The notes beneath the pieces were generated by a model, which worked only from the letters and a program-made list of their open reading frames with translations, was not told the DNA's origin and did not search any database. Positions 47,179 through 58,610 of a DNA stretch of 64,000 bases are shown in pieces; within the stretch, counting starts at the first letter, position 1; every line of letters starts with the position of its first letter. The DNA is from Dactylis glomerata (Eukaryota > Streptophyta > Magnoliopsida > Poales > Poaceae). Where the stretch lies: contig QXEO01000881.1 of the NCBI GenBank assembly GCA_007115705.1, positions 310,001 through 374,000 on the forward strand. The letters are read 5' to 3'. A program made the translations under genes and the position numbers.

Positions 47179-48972
47179 ATGAATTCGACGGCTTTTTCGC
47201 TTTTAGCCAACAGCAGTCCAGAAGTCGACGGAAGTCAAGAGGTGGAACTGACAATTGGAAGTTTGAGCATCTTCATCGGGCCGTCGGGTTCCTCTCGCCT
47301 TTCGGATCCGACGAAACAAGATCAAGATCCATTGGCAAGCAAGCCCGAAACAAAGGAAGCACTGGAATCATCAGAGGGCTCTTCCAGCGAGGTAAACTCG
47401 CCGGTCAGCTTAGAAAAAGCATTAATCGCAGAAAGTGACGAAATTCAGGAAAAATTCGGCTCAGAAGAAAAAGCGTGTCAGACACACAACAACGTAAGGG
47501 ACTTCGCCGTAGGAAGCAGCGGCGTCTCCAGAGTACATCAGTTATGCGTTATTATCACTGAAGCAGAAGATGGAAACAACAGCGAAGGAAGCAAAAAGTT
47601 CGACAGGCAAGTCGACAAAGTGAAAGATCACAACAAAAGGGAAAAAGAGAAAATACACGTCTCGACCGGTGAATGGAGAATGATCACGTCAGCCATTAAT
47701 CATGGTACAGAAGTCCCCAAAGGATCGCGAAGAGAAGTTCTAATGGGATATCAGTATGCACTATACCAACACAAGAAGAAACTAAGGGAGGAAAGAGACA
47801 TGATGTTTCAAGACAATAACAGCATATCAAGGGAAGAATACTGGGAAGACTATAGTGAAGACTCAGAATATAGCAGAGAGAGGCGTGGAGATCCAAAACA
47901 CAAAAGAGGGGCAACAGCACACGACAGAGAAGAAAGGTACTCGAGGAGCCCCACCCCACAGCTAGAAGGGGAGGAAGAGGACCTGATACAAAAAATGCCA
48001 GAGGCGGCATTAGCAGCAGCACAAGCGTATTTACTAGCCACAAGACCAGAGCATGGGGACCCGCGAGAAGATATGCACCGAGCCGCGATACGAAGCCTCG
48101 GAATAGTAGAAGGTAAAATCAGGGAGCAAGTCCCAGAGTTGAAGTCGACAAGGTACAAGGGAAGCGGCAAGGAGAAGTTCAGGTACAAGTATTCAAGCGA
48201 TGACTATAGTGAATCATTAGAAGAGAAAAAGCGACAGAAAAGGAAGGAGGATGCAAGAAGTATAATAGCACAAGCTCGAGTAGATAAATCGCGGCATGCT
48301 TGGAGGGAAGAAAATTACGAAGACGATGATAAAGATATGGGTGCGTTATGCTTTACCCGTAGGGTTCGCAAAACGCGAGTACCCAAAGGATTTAAATTAC
48401 CTCACGATCAGAGCAAGTACGACGGGTCGCAGGAACCCACATTGTGGCTATCAGATTATCTACAAGCAGTACAGATATTAGGAGGAACAAAGGCGACCGC
48501 AATGCAAAGTTTGCAGCTACACCTCACCGGCGCTGCCCGGTCTTGGTTGAACACTCTACCCGACGAATCCATTGGAAGCTGGGGGGAACTCGAAAGTCAA
48601 TTCGCAAGAAATTTTCGTTCCACCTACAAGCGCCCAGCATCACTGGAAGAAGTTAAAGCATGTGTGCAAAAGAAAGGCGAAACGCTACGATCTTATATAC
48701 AACGCTGGAGTATAATCAAAAACTCAGCAGAGGACGTCTCCGATGAACGAGCAATAGACGCCTTTTCAGAAGGACTTCGCCGCTCAGATCTTGTGGAAGA
48801 AATAGGAAGAACAAGACCTACGACAGTAACTGAGCTAATGGAACAAGCCAACAAATTCGCTGATGGAGAGGACGCGTACAACAATAAAAGAGGACGTTCG
48901 CCAGAAGTCGACAGAATAAGTCGACAAAGGAGACGATACCGCAGCGGGGGCAGCCAAAGAGGGCGAAATTAG
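47179..48972 (+). pseudogene. Gag of D, 597 aa to an in-frame TAG
   Basis: The start is MNSTAFSLLANSS, the first ATG after the PBS. The N-terminal two thirds are charged and low in complexity. The gag domain lies at about residues 415-560 (SDYLQAVQILGG, LTGAARSWLNTLP, FRSTYKRPASLEEV, AIDAFSEGLRRSDL, LMEQANKFADGED). A basic tail follows. TAG at 48970-48972 ends the frame, but the same frame continues with recognisable sequence, including a Cys/His segment (CRIHYAYLDGKRVSNHQMKDC). The bases after TAG do not match the CARYYA readthrough context, so a nonsense mutation is more likely than programmed readthrough. Confidence 0.85.
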
Positions 48973-50079
48973 GTAGCCGCAGGTTATATACTAGAAGAAG
49001 AGGAAGGGTACGAAAGTAGGAGGTTTCCGGCGAAAGGAACAGAAAAATCAAGATACTCTGGTCCTTCGGCCGAGGATATGCTATACGGACCTTGTCGAAT
49101 TCACTACGCGTACCTCGACGGGAAAAGGGTCTCAAATCACCAGATGAAGGATTGCAGAACATTCCTAAGGTTGCAAGGTGCAATGAGCCCGAGCCAAGAA
49201 GGAAGACAAGGAGAAAAACGCAGAAGTCAAGGATATCAAACTCAAAGACTGTCAAAGCACTTAGAGTCAAAAGTATACATATCAGCTATGATTCAACCGG
49301 TGCCCAAGTCGAAAAAAGAGCGAAAGAACATAACCAGGCAAGTAAACCTAGCAATATCATCACCACCGGCCACCACAGAGTACCTACGATGGTCAGAGCA
49401 GCCAGTCAAGTTCAGTAGAGCAGACCACCCACGGAAAGTTCCTAGGCCAGGCCACTCGCCTATGGTTCTAAAAGCACAAATAGGAGGGTACGACATCGGA
49501 AGAGTGTTCATGGATGCAGGGAGCGACATAAAGTTAATATATGCTAGAACACTAAAGGCTATGTGCATATCACCGACGAGTCTGAAGCCAACAGATTGCT
49601 CTTTCCACGGGATAGTGCCAGGAGCAGCAAACTACCCTTTGGGAAGAATAGAACTCGACGTCTGCTTTGGTAGCAGCGAAAACTATAGAAGAGAGAAACT
49701 GGAGTTCGAAGTTATGGATTGGCCGTCACAATATCATGCAATCCTGGGGCGCCCAGCATTTGCAAAATTCATGGCAATACCGCACTACGCGTATCTCACG
49801 TTAAAAATCCCAGGGCCCAAAGGAACAATCACAGTACAAGGGAGCTTTGAAGTAGCCAATACATGCGACAGAGAATTCAACAAGATGGCGCAAACCTTCG
49901 GCATGACAGCGGAATACGAGAGGCTCAAAGGAGAAACAGATCATAATGTGCTACCCGACGTTGGGCGATCCCTGCCAGATAAGGCTTTCGACACAACGCA
50001 AGATTCAAAGAAAATTCAGGTCCACCCTACGGATCCAAACAAGACGACATCCATTGCGGTAAATTTGGATCCCGCATAG
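48973..50079 (+). pseudogene. Gag C-terminus and protease region of D
   Basis: Continues the gag frame after TAG. A Cys/His segment lies near 49092-49160. The aspartic protease is recognised by VFMDAGSDIKLIYA and by AILGRPAFAKFMA. The frame ends at TAG 50077-50079 (DPA, then EGALVEFLRERWEIF in the same frame). Confidence 0.85.
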
Positions 50080-52101
50080 GAAGGCGCGCTCGTCGAGTTC
50101 CTCCGTGAGCGCTGGGAAATTTTCGGCTGGTGTCCATCGGACATGCCAGGGGTTCCCAGGGAACTCGTCGAGCACGCACTAAATGTCGATCCCAAGGCGA
50201 AACCAGTCAAGCAACCACTGCGACGATTCGATGAACCCAAGAGGAAGGCAATAGCGTCAGAGTTGCACAGATTAGAAAGTGCTGGATTTATCAGGGAAAT
50301 CAAAACTTCAAGTTGGGTATCGAACCCAGTATTAGTACCCAAGAAGAACACAGACGTACAAAGAGTATGTGTCGACTACACATCTCTCAATAAGCATTGT
50401 CCAAAGGATCCCTTCCCTTTACCCCGCATCGATCAAATAATCGATTCAACAGCGGGCTGCGCAAGGCTTTCCTTTTTGGATGCATATTCTGGCTATAACC
50501 AGATCAAGCTGAAGAAAGAGGACGAGGAAAAAACGGCCTTCATCACACCGTACGGGGTGTTTTGTTACCAAGTGATGCCATTCGACCTAAAAAATGCAGG
50601 AGCAACTTATCAAAGGATGATGCAAAGTTGCCTCGGGAGCCAGATAGGGCGCAACATACAAGTCTACATTGATGATGTAGTCATCACTACAAGAGAGGAG
50701 AAATCCTTAATCAGCGACTTGGCAGAAACCTTCGACAACCTGAACAAGTTCAAGCTTAAGTTGAACCCGACAAAGTGTTCCTTCGGAGTGTCAGCAGGGC
50801 AACTTTTGGGATTCTTGGTATCAGCACGAGGAATAGAGGCAAACCCAGAGAAAATTCAAGCAATTCTAACAATGGGGAAACCCACGAAACTCCATGACGT
50901 ACAGAAATTAGCAGGACGAGTCGCGGCATTAAGTCGTTTCGTTGCTCGACTAGGGGAGAAGGCGCTCCCTTTTTATGCACTTATGAAAAAGTCAGACGAC
51001 AAATTTGAGTGGACAGAAGAAGCAGACACAGCATTTGCGCAATTGAAAAAAGTGCTTTCCACGCCGCCAGTGCTGGTCGCACCTAAAGAAAAAGAGCTAC
51101 TACTACTGTACATCGCCGCAACCCATCAGGTGGTAAGTACAGTTCTAGTAGTCGAAAGAAGTGAAGAAGGCAAAGCTCATGGCGTCCAAAGACCGGTATA
51201 TTTCATCAGTGAAGTGCTATCTCCAACCAAACAGAGGTACCCGCATTATCAGAAGTTGGCGTACAGTGTCTTCACTACTGCACGTAAATTACGGCAGTAT
51301 TTTACTGTGCACCCGATTATAGTGGTCAATGAAGCACCACTATCGAACATATTGAACAACCCTTTAGCAACAGGCCGTGTCTCTTTGTGGGGAATCGAGT
51401 TATCTCCCATGGACATCACGTACGAAAAAAGGAAGGCGATCAAGTCGCAAATTTTGCCAGATTTTACAGCAGAGTGGCTCGAGCTGCAAAGCACGGGACC
51501 ACCAGATTTATCGAGTACTTGGACAATGTACTTCGACGGTTCTAAGCGAGTCCAAGGCGCAGGCGCAGGAGTAGTATTGATATCGCCTCATGGCGACAAA
51601 TTAAAGTATGTTCTAAGGATGAGTTTCCCACAGGCTTCTAACAATGAAGCGGAGTACGAGGCTTTGTTGCACGGAATGAAGATGGCTAAAGCTTGCGGAG
51701 CAACTCGCCTAAAAATATTTGGAGACTCTAACCTTGTTGTTCAGCAAGTCATGAACAGGTGTGATGCAATCAACGACAATATGATGGCCTACAAGAATTT
51801 GTACCATTATCTAGAAGGAACGTTCGATGGATGCGAAGTCTCGCACATCAGCAGGAACAGCAATGAGGAAGCCGACACTTTAGCAAATATCGGATCACAA
51901 TGCTTGCCTGTGCCATCTGGAGTATTTTGGGAAGAAATAGCGGAACGGTCAATAAAAAGTGCTAAAAGTTCGACTACCACGACAAGCTCGGGGGCTATGA
52001 CAGAGCCAGAGGAGGTCATGATGATAGAAGAAACATGGATGCAGCCATATATTGCGTACATGATAAATAAAAAAGCTACCAGAAGATGCAGTGGAGGCTA
52101 A
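50080..52101 (+). pseudogene. RT and dual RNase H of D
   Basis: RT motifs include VCVDYTSLNKHCPKDPFPLP, FLDAYSGYNQI and YIDD (50665-50676). The first RNase H-like domain reads LYIAATHQVVSTVLV and lacks the usual catalytic Asp. A second, archaeal-like RNase H follows with its four acidic residues: YFDGS (51535-51537), AEY (51652-51654), GDSN (51724-51726) and EADTLA (51874-51876). A degenerate first RNase H with a functional second one is known for plant Tat elements. A 1-bp indel in the A6 run at 52069-52074 breaks the frame before integrase. Confidence 0.9.
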
Positions 52102-52717
52102 AAGGATAACTCGAAGAGCGAAAGCGTTTGTCGTGATTGAAGGAAAACTATACAAGAGAAGTATTACAGGCGTTTTACAACGCTGTGTCACACCCCAAGA
52201 AGGGCAAACAATATTGAAAGACATACACGGCGGAGTATGTGGCCATCACGCCAGCAGCAGAGCAATAGCGGCAAAAGCTTTTCGAGCGGGATTCTATTGG
52301 CTAACAGCCATCGAAGACGCGAAAGATATAGTTCGAAAGTGTGAAGCATGTCAAAGGTTTGCATCTAGACCACATGCACCAGCAGCGGAGCTACAAACAA
52401 TACCATTATCTTGGCCCTTCGCACAATGGGGACTCGACATGGTGGGAAAGTTGCACAAATCTTGGCCAGGAGGGCATGTCTATATGCTAGTGGCAGTCGA
52501 CAAATTCACCAAATGGGTGGAAGCAGCCCCAGTAACAACTCAAGACTCTACAACAGCAATCAGTTTCATCAAGTCGATAGTTTTTTGTTTTGGTGTACCA
52601 CATAGCATCATCACAGACAACGGGACAAATTTTACTTCAAAAGAATTCAGAAGTTATTGCGAAGGATTGGGAATCAAGCTTAAATTCGCATCTGTGGCGC
52701 ACCCGAAGACAAACGGG
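52076..52717 (+). pseudogene. Integrase of D, N-terminal part
   Basis: In the frame after the A6 indel it reads LPEDAVEAKRITRRAKAFV. The zinc-binding part has GGVCGHH and CEACQ. Catalytic Asp codons are at 52499-52501 (VAVDKF) and 52616-52618 (ITDNG). The frame is cut by the C element after HPKTNG and continues at 63089. Confidence 0.92.
52713..52717. repeat. C target-site duplication ACGGG (left)
   Basis: ACGGG here and at 63084-63088. Excising C plus one copy restores HPKTNG-QVEKANG with the D,D-35-E spacing exactly. Confidence 0.96.
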
Positions 52718-52734
52718 TGAAAGGACACAGATGT

Positions 52735-52760
52735 CGCCTAGAGGGGGGGGTGAATAGGCG
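52735..52760. other. CGCCTA/TAGGCG dyad with G-run, C 3' LTR
   Basis: CGCCTA (52735-52740), loop with 8 G, TAGGCG (52755-52760). The 5' LTR copy at 60896-60922 has 9 G and lies next to the PBS. Confidence 0.7.
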
Positions 52761-53658
52761 ATATCAAATTTTACGAATGGCTTGAACAAAAGCGGAATTA
52801 AACTAGCATTTATTTTGTCAAGCACATAAAACCTAAATAAACTAGGCTCACCTATGTGCACCAACAACTTATGCTAAGCAATACAAATAACAAGGTGATA
52901 GCAAGATATATGACTTCAAGCACGAAGGCTATCACAATGTAAAGTGCATAAGTAAAGAGCTCGGGTATAGAAATAACCGAGGCACGTGGAGACGATGATG
53001 TATTCCCGAGTTCCTCCCTTGAAAGGGAGTACGTCTCGTTGGAGGGGTGTGGTATCGCCACAAAGGCCTAACCAACGCCACAAAGGCCTCACCCTATTCT
53101 CCGGTGTGAGCTTGCGCCACAAAGGCCTAGCTCACTCTTCCACTAAGGGGTTCCTCAAGGCGGAACCGGGCCTTTACACAAAGCTTGGGGCACGCATCCA
53201 GAACTTAATTGGATGCTCCCAAGAATAGCCACAAAGGCACCACAAAGCCACAAAGCCGTCTAGGGTTCCAAGAACCCAAGAGTAATAAGCTCACAAACTT
53301 TCACTTACTCGAATCTCCGGGGAGAACTCAAACCGATGCAACCTATGCAATGGCAAGAACACACAAGGTGCTCAAATCCTTCTCACTCAAATCCTACCAA
53401 AGCAACTAATGCTATGGAGAGATATGAGAGGAAGAACAAAGGAAATCCACAAAGAACTCCAAGATCTAGATTGACTATGTTCCCCTCACTTAGAGGAGAG
53501 ATGGATTGGTAGAAATATAGATCTAGATCTCCTCTCCCTTTTCCCTCAAAAATATCCAAGAATCATGGGAGGAATGGAGGAGGAAGGGCAAGCTTGCAAA
53601 GTCAACAATGGAGGAGAGAGAGGGCAAAAACGTGTGCAGCCCAAGGTGGAAGAAGGGG

Positions 53659-53666
53659 TATTTATA
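53659..53666 (-). promoter_or_regulatory. TATA box of C LTR
   Basis: TATAAATA on the minus strand; the same box is at 61820-61827 in the 5' LTR. In the solo LTR the corresponding site has changed. Confidence 0.65.
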
Positions 53667-53700
53667 CCCCCCACGAAATATGGCCGTTGCAGGACTTTAG

Positions 53701-53881
53701 GGGCGGATTATCCAGCCAAAATATGGCCGGAATATCCGTCTGGCCGGATTATCCGGCCCCCAGGCCGGATTATCCGCCCCCCATACTGGGTGACGCCGAC
53801 TCTGGTCCTTAGCAGAAATTTCGGAACGAAATTTTCGCCCCCAGGCCGGATTATCCGCCCCCCTGGGCCGGAATATCCGCC
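53701..53881. repeat. Palindromic CCGGATTATCCGG-type cluster in C U3
   Basis: Six units of ggc(c)ggaTTATCC or ggccggaATATCC occur at about 53702, 53725, 53742, 53763, 53844 and 53866. The unit at 53742-53758 is a perfect palindrome, GGCCGGAT-T-ATCCGGCC. The cluster begins about 35 bp upstream of the TATA box on the element strand. The 5' LTR has the same array at about 61863-62043. Confidence 0.85.
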
Positions 53882-54921
53882 CCCCTTACTGGGTGACGCC
53901 GAGCAGAAACTGCAATACGAAAACGGTGATAACTTTTTCATCCGGACTCTATTTTCGATGATCTTGGGCTCGTTGGAATCACCACAACGAGCTCTACAAC
54001 TTCATCCATAGAAATATCATAGTCCAACAAGGGAGTATAAAACCAAATGATGAAAGGTTTGACCTCTCTTTGAAAGCAAACCGGTAAAACCTCCAAACAT
54101 CAAAAACACAATAAGAGCTTCATGCGAAATCCGTTTTTGATGAGCTAGAGCTTGTCATGGAAATAACCACAAGCTCTAGAACCTCACATGGATAAAACCC
54201 AAATGAGAACCAAGAAAGATGATGCCAAGTATGCAAAGGTTTGAGCTCTCTCCGAACGATACAATTAAGTTACTCACTCGAGAGCCCCTCTTGATAGTAC
54301 GGCTACCGATCCTATAACCCGATCTCACAAATAACACCATGAGACCGGTAAGAAAGAAACCCTAACACTATCATACCTTTGCCTTGAGCATTCCACTTAA
54401 GGTGGATAAAGACGATCTTGATCTTCTCAAGTTGGACCACCTTTCTTGATTGAGCTTGCTTGGTGAAGTCTTGCGGATTGCTCCCCCATACTCTACTATG
54501 GAAGAGACTCTCTTTAAGCATATCTTCACATATCCATGATCACAATATAGATGGCAAGCTTCAAGCATATGTTCTCTTCTAGTTGCTCATCTTGAACTTG
54601 TGCTTTGACTTGATCAATCCTCGAATCAATTCTTCTTTCTCCATAATGATGGTGTCTTGAGGATACACATGAGAGCTCACTCAATCTTATTCTTCAAGAC
54701 ACACTTGACATAAGCTCAACTCCCTTAAGACCAATCTTTGGATCACTCCTTGAATAGCACCTTGGTTAACACATAATCTTCTTCTTACAACCTTGACTCC
54801 AACAAATGGTTCAAGCATTGTCTATGGACAAGTCCTACACATATAACTCAATGCAACCATTAGTCCATAGGGATTGTCATTAATTACCAAAACCACACAT
54901 GGGGCTCGATATGATCTTTCA

Positions 54922-54935
54922 ATCTCCCCCATTTT
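54922..54935 (-). other. C polypurine tract
   Basis: AAAATGGGGGAGAT on the element strand, immediately before the 3' LTR. Confidence 0.88.
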
Positions 54936-57900
54936 GGTAATTGATGACAATCTCTTTGAGAGGGTTTATATAATGAATGCAAAGAACCAAAATGGTTGTA
55001 CTAACATCAAATACTACAAAAGTATGTGATGTTAGTAAAACCACCATATATAGAGCAAACTCCCCCACAATCTATGCACGTGTGAATGATCTTGATTTCA
55101 TTGCATATATTGCCAACCAAGGTTGTTGGTGGAGTTTCCACTATATACTCAACCATGCAAAGCATGCAAGGCAAATGCTTAAGAACAAACCAAAGCATAA
55201 AAGCCAATTCCCTTTAAACCCTCAAAACTTCTCCCCCATTGGCATCCATTGCCAAAATGGGCGAAAAACTTAGAAGGCCAATATAGTGTGAGTTCCTCCA
55301 AAACGGTGTGCATATCCAAAAGAAATAAGTGAAGACACATGCACATATACAAAGACAAATATATGAAGGAAACCAAACTATATTGAGGATCAAAGATTGC
55401 AAAAAAAATAAGATAACACGATGGATAAACTTCAACAAATGAAGAGAGCAATCAAACAATCCAAAGAACAAACTGAATAAAGATTTTATGATAAGATCGA
55501 AAAGGTGCTCTAAATAATATGAGGAAGCTCCCCAAGGTGTGTGCACAAAATATTCTATTGAGTTGAAGATAAGGTGCACACACATGGAATCATCACTCCC
55601 TCAATATTATTCAACACAAAATGATACCAAGTAAAATTAAATACTATGCTAACCGCAAAATGGTGCTTTAAATGAAATGAGGAAGCTCCCCAAGGTACGT
55701 GCAAAAATTGGAATGTTTGTATTTGAATACAATTTGCACAACATGGAATCCTCACTCCCTCAATAACATTTAAAACGCAACCATTTGCAAGAGATCATAG
55801 AGAAGAAATTAAGTTTAACACTTGCATCAAAGAAATGGTTGAGCAAAAAGTAAGGGATAACATATAAAAGGCTCAACCAAGGAATGTGTGAGAGAAATGA
55901 CACAACATATTATAAGACTAATACAAGGATTAGCATAGAGCATCCACATACTCTTCAATGAATGATGTTGCTTAGCATTCCATCCCAACACATAAGGTTC
56001 AAATAAGATATCAAATAATGAGATATCATATCTCATGTGTATAAGATTCTAAGTAGACAATATCACAAAGATAATTATCACAAAGAACCATGTACACACA
56101 AAATAGATACTAAGAATAGAACATGATATCCAAAATGAAGTCATGCAATATACCAAAGAGATTTTTGCTTTTAAAGTATGGCCAAATGCTCAATTTATCT
56201 TATTGTATATTGACAAACTTCAACCACCAATAAGTCAAAGACATCACAAATATCAACAAGGGAAAGAAGATAGTTGGGATGCTTTGATAAAAACAACAAG
56301 TATCAAAACGAAGGATACCAAACGGAAGAAATAAATTTGCAATTTCATCAATTTTGCACATGTGAGCTTATTGAGGAATTGATATGCAAAAAGATTGCTA
56401 AGTTGACATATATGGGATAGGAGAATCATGAGCATGATTTTTATATATTCCCACTAATATGTCCTCATCTCAACTTGATCACATTTGCAATAAAGAGGTT
56501 TCATTAAAATCCTTGCAAGAACCACATGATTTTCAAATAAAGATATCCATGCCAAGAAACTACCTACACAAGGTTGGATACTAGAGAAGTATGCATGAAG
56601 AAGATACTTGTTACCAAGATATAATGGTAGGATGTAGTAGATAGGAGTTCTTCAATAATCCTAGCTTGCCTCAAATTATCATTTAGTCACCACTTCATCC
56701 TTATTATTGAGACAAGCACCAATATATCTCCATGTACCTAAAACAAAGTTCAAGTACAAGATGGTCCCCAAACTCATTGGGTCCAAAGTAGTTAGAAACT
56801 ACAACATATAGGACAAACTCCACATAAATATGTGCATATATATATGAAATTGAATTTCATGCACATCTTAGCCGATTTAGGATTTGATGGAGCTTCTCCT
56901 ATATATTTGATCAAAGAAAGCAAAAGCATTCCATACAATATACATTTAGTAAATATGCATGCACAAGACTTTCAAGAGCCAAAGGAGATACAATTTGGAC
57001 AAAACACCAAGAAGGACAAGAGAGCACACAAAATTGTGAAGCTACAAAAGGTTGTCCAAATTATATCAAAGAATCAAATCAACACAAGATTGACTCGAAA
57101 GTTCAACTAGTGAACCAAGCAAAAGCCAATGAGCATAAAGCATAACTAAAACACACATGCTCAAAGACATATCTCATTTTAAGAGTAAGAAATAAATAAT
57201 AAGAAATGAGATCACCAACTCCCAAAGAGAGCAAGGTTCAAACAAACAAGCCAAACTCTCCACACTTTTTATGATGGCACACTAAGTACCAAAAAGAAAA
57301 GATTTGTCTTCCAACAAAAACCAATACCAAATGAAATAAGCACAAAGAGTGTGTTATAACAAATATAGGAGAGCTCCCCCAAGATTAGTGCATTATTTAT
57401 GATTTTGCATTTGAATACAAAATGCACACAAGTGGGATCATCACATCTACCTACATAGAAATAACACAAAAGAAGTTCAACGAAATCAAATGGAATAACA
57501 AAAGTCATGGAAGACAATGGGAGCTAAAACAAATACATTTTTGGCTAGAGATAAGGCAATTAAAAGCAATAGCCAATGTAAAAATGATCAATATACATGT
57601 GCCACATGATATAGTACCAATTGTCCAAGAACAAGAGGTATTTGGATTTATTTCCCGGTGGTAGTTTACATATAAATCCAAGATCATCTTCACAACAAAG
57701 AAGCATACGGAGAAGGATAAGAATTAAAAACCATGCTAAAGAAGATATTCTTGATAGACTCAAATAGTTAAACAATCATGCAAGGCAATGATTAGGATAA
57801 CTTGAAGCGAATGGTTTTCCAACTTTGATGTAGAATTCCACATTTTAGGAAAACCCTACCAAGAAAGTATCTCACAAACAAGATCCAAAACAAGAGCAAT

Positions 57901-58610
57901 AAAACAATTTGGCAAATTGGAATTTGTTTGAGAAAACATGCCACATAGAAGCAAGATAATTTACAATATCAACACTATGTGACACAACCTCAAATATACA
58001 CATTATATTGGTTTGTAGTATGCACAAAGCATATTACTCCCCCATAATGTGATAAAACATTTATTTTTCACAAGAGGCAAATAAAATCCGACAAGATGAT
58101 TAATGGACATTATAGAATTTGAATTTCTCATGAGAATGACATACCACATAGAGACTAGATAATCTTTAAATATCAACACTAAGTGATATTCCTCATGTAC
58201 ACACATTTTTAGGATTGTGAAGTGCAAAGCATATCACTCCCCCAAAATAGGATGGTCCAATAATCTCTCATAAGAGCCAAGTAAGATAAAACGAGATGCA
58301 AAAGGCTCAACAAGAACAACCGTACATGGTGTGCAAACCAACATGCACATACTTGATTACTCAAAATGAAGCAAGTAGGAAGCACAACATATACAAACAC
58401 ATGCAAGATACAAAACCCAACACATGCAAAGGGGCGAGTAACTTTCAAGGTAGATAAGTTGAATACATGTTACCACAAGGAGGAACCTTGGATATATAAT
58501 AGAAATAAGATAATCCAAATGACTTGACTTGAGAAAATATAATTGATGAAGATCCCTTAATTCTTCATGATATAGCCAAGTCTCCAATGCCCTCCACCAA
58601 CACCTATTGT
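54936..58610 (-). other. C noncoding region in place of pol
   Basis: About 3.7 kb of AT-rich DNA without convincing ORFs. Related units recur: ctccc(c)aag-type blocks at about 55525, 55685 and 57372, and paired blocks at about 58030 and 58235 with tatcactcccccaaaat-like cores. On the element strand these give repeated GGGGGAG purine runs like the terminal PPT. Confidence 0.75.

Larger units (their letters stand above)
52718..54921 (-). repeat. C 3' LTR
   Basis: Starts tgaaaggacacagatg and ends gatatgatctttca. The element-sense TATA box is at 53659-53666 and the palindrome cluster is upstream of it. Confidence 0.95.

Noticed and set aside
47696..48188. Minus-strand ORFs opposite D gag
   Set aside because: Shadows of the gag frame; no independent features.
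48970..48972. Programmed readthrough stop between gag and pol in D
   Set aside because: The following bases do not match the CARYYA context and a second TAG occurs at 50077, so mutation is simpler.
53040..53150. CRISPR-like short repeats (cgccacaaaggcct)
   Set aside because: Three irregularly spaced short repeats in a plant LTR; not a CRISPR array.
53565..54011. ORF with repeated GRIIRPP peptide units
   Set aside because: It is a translation of the CCGGATTATCCGG palindrome array and runs antisense to the C LTR; the frame has no independent support.
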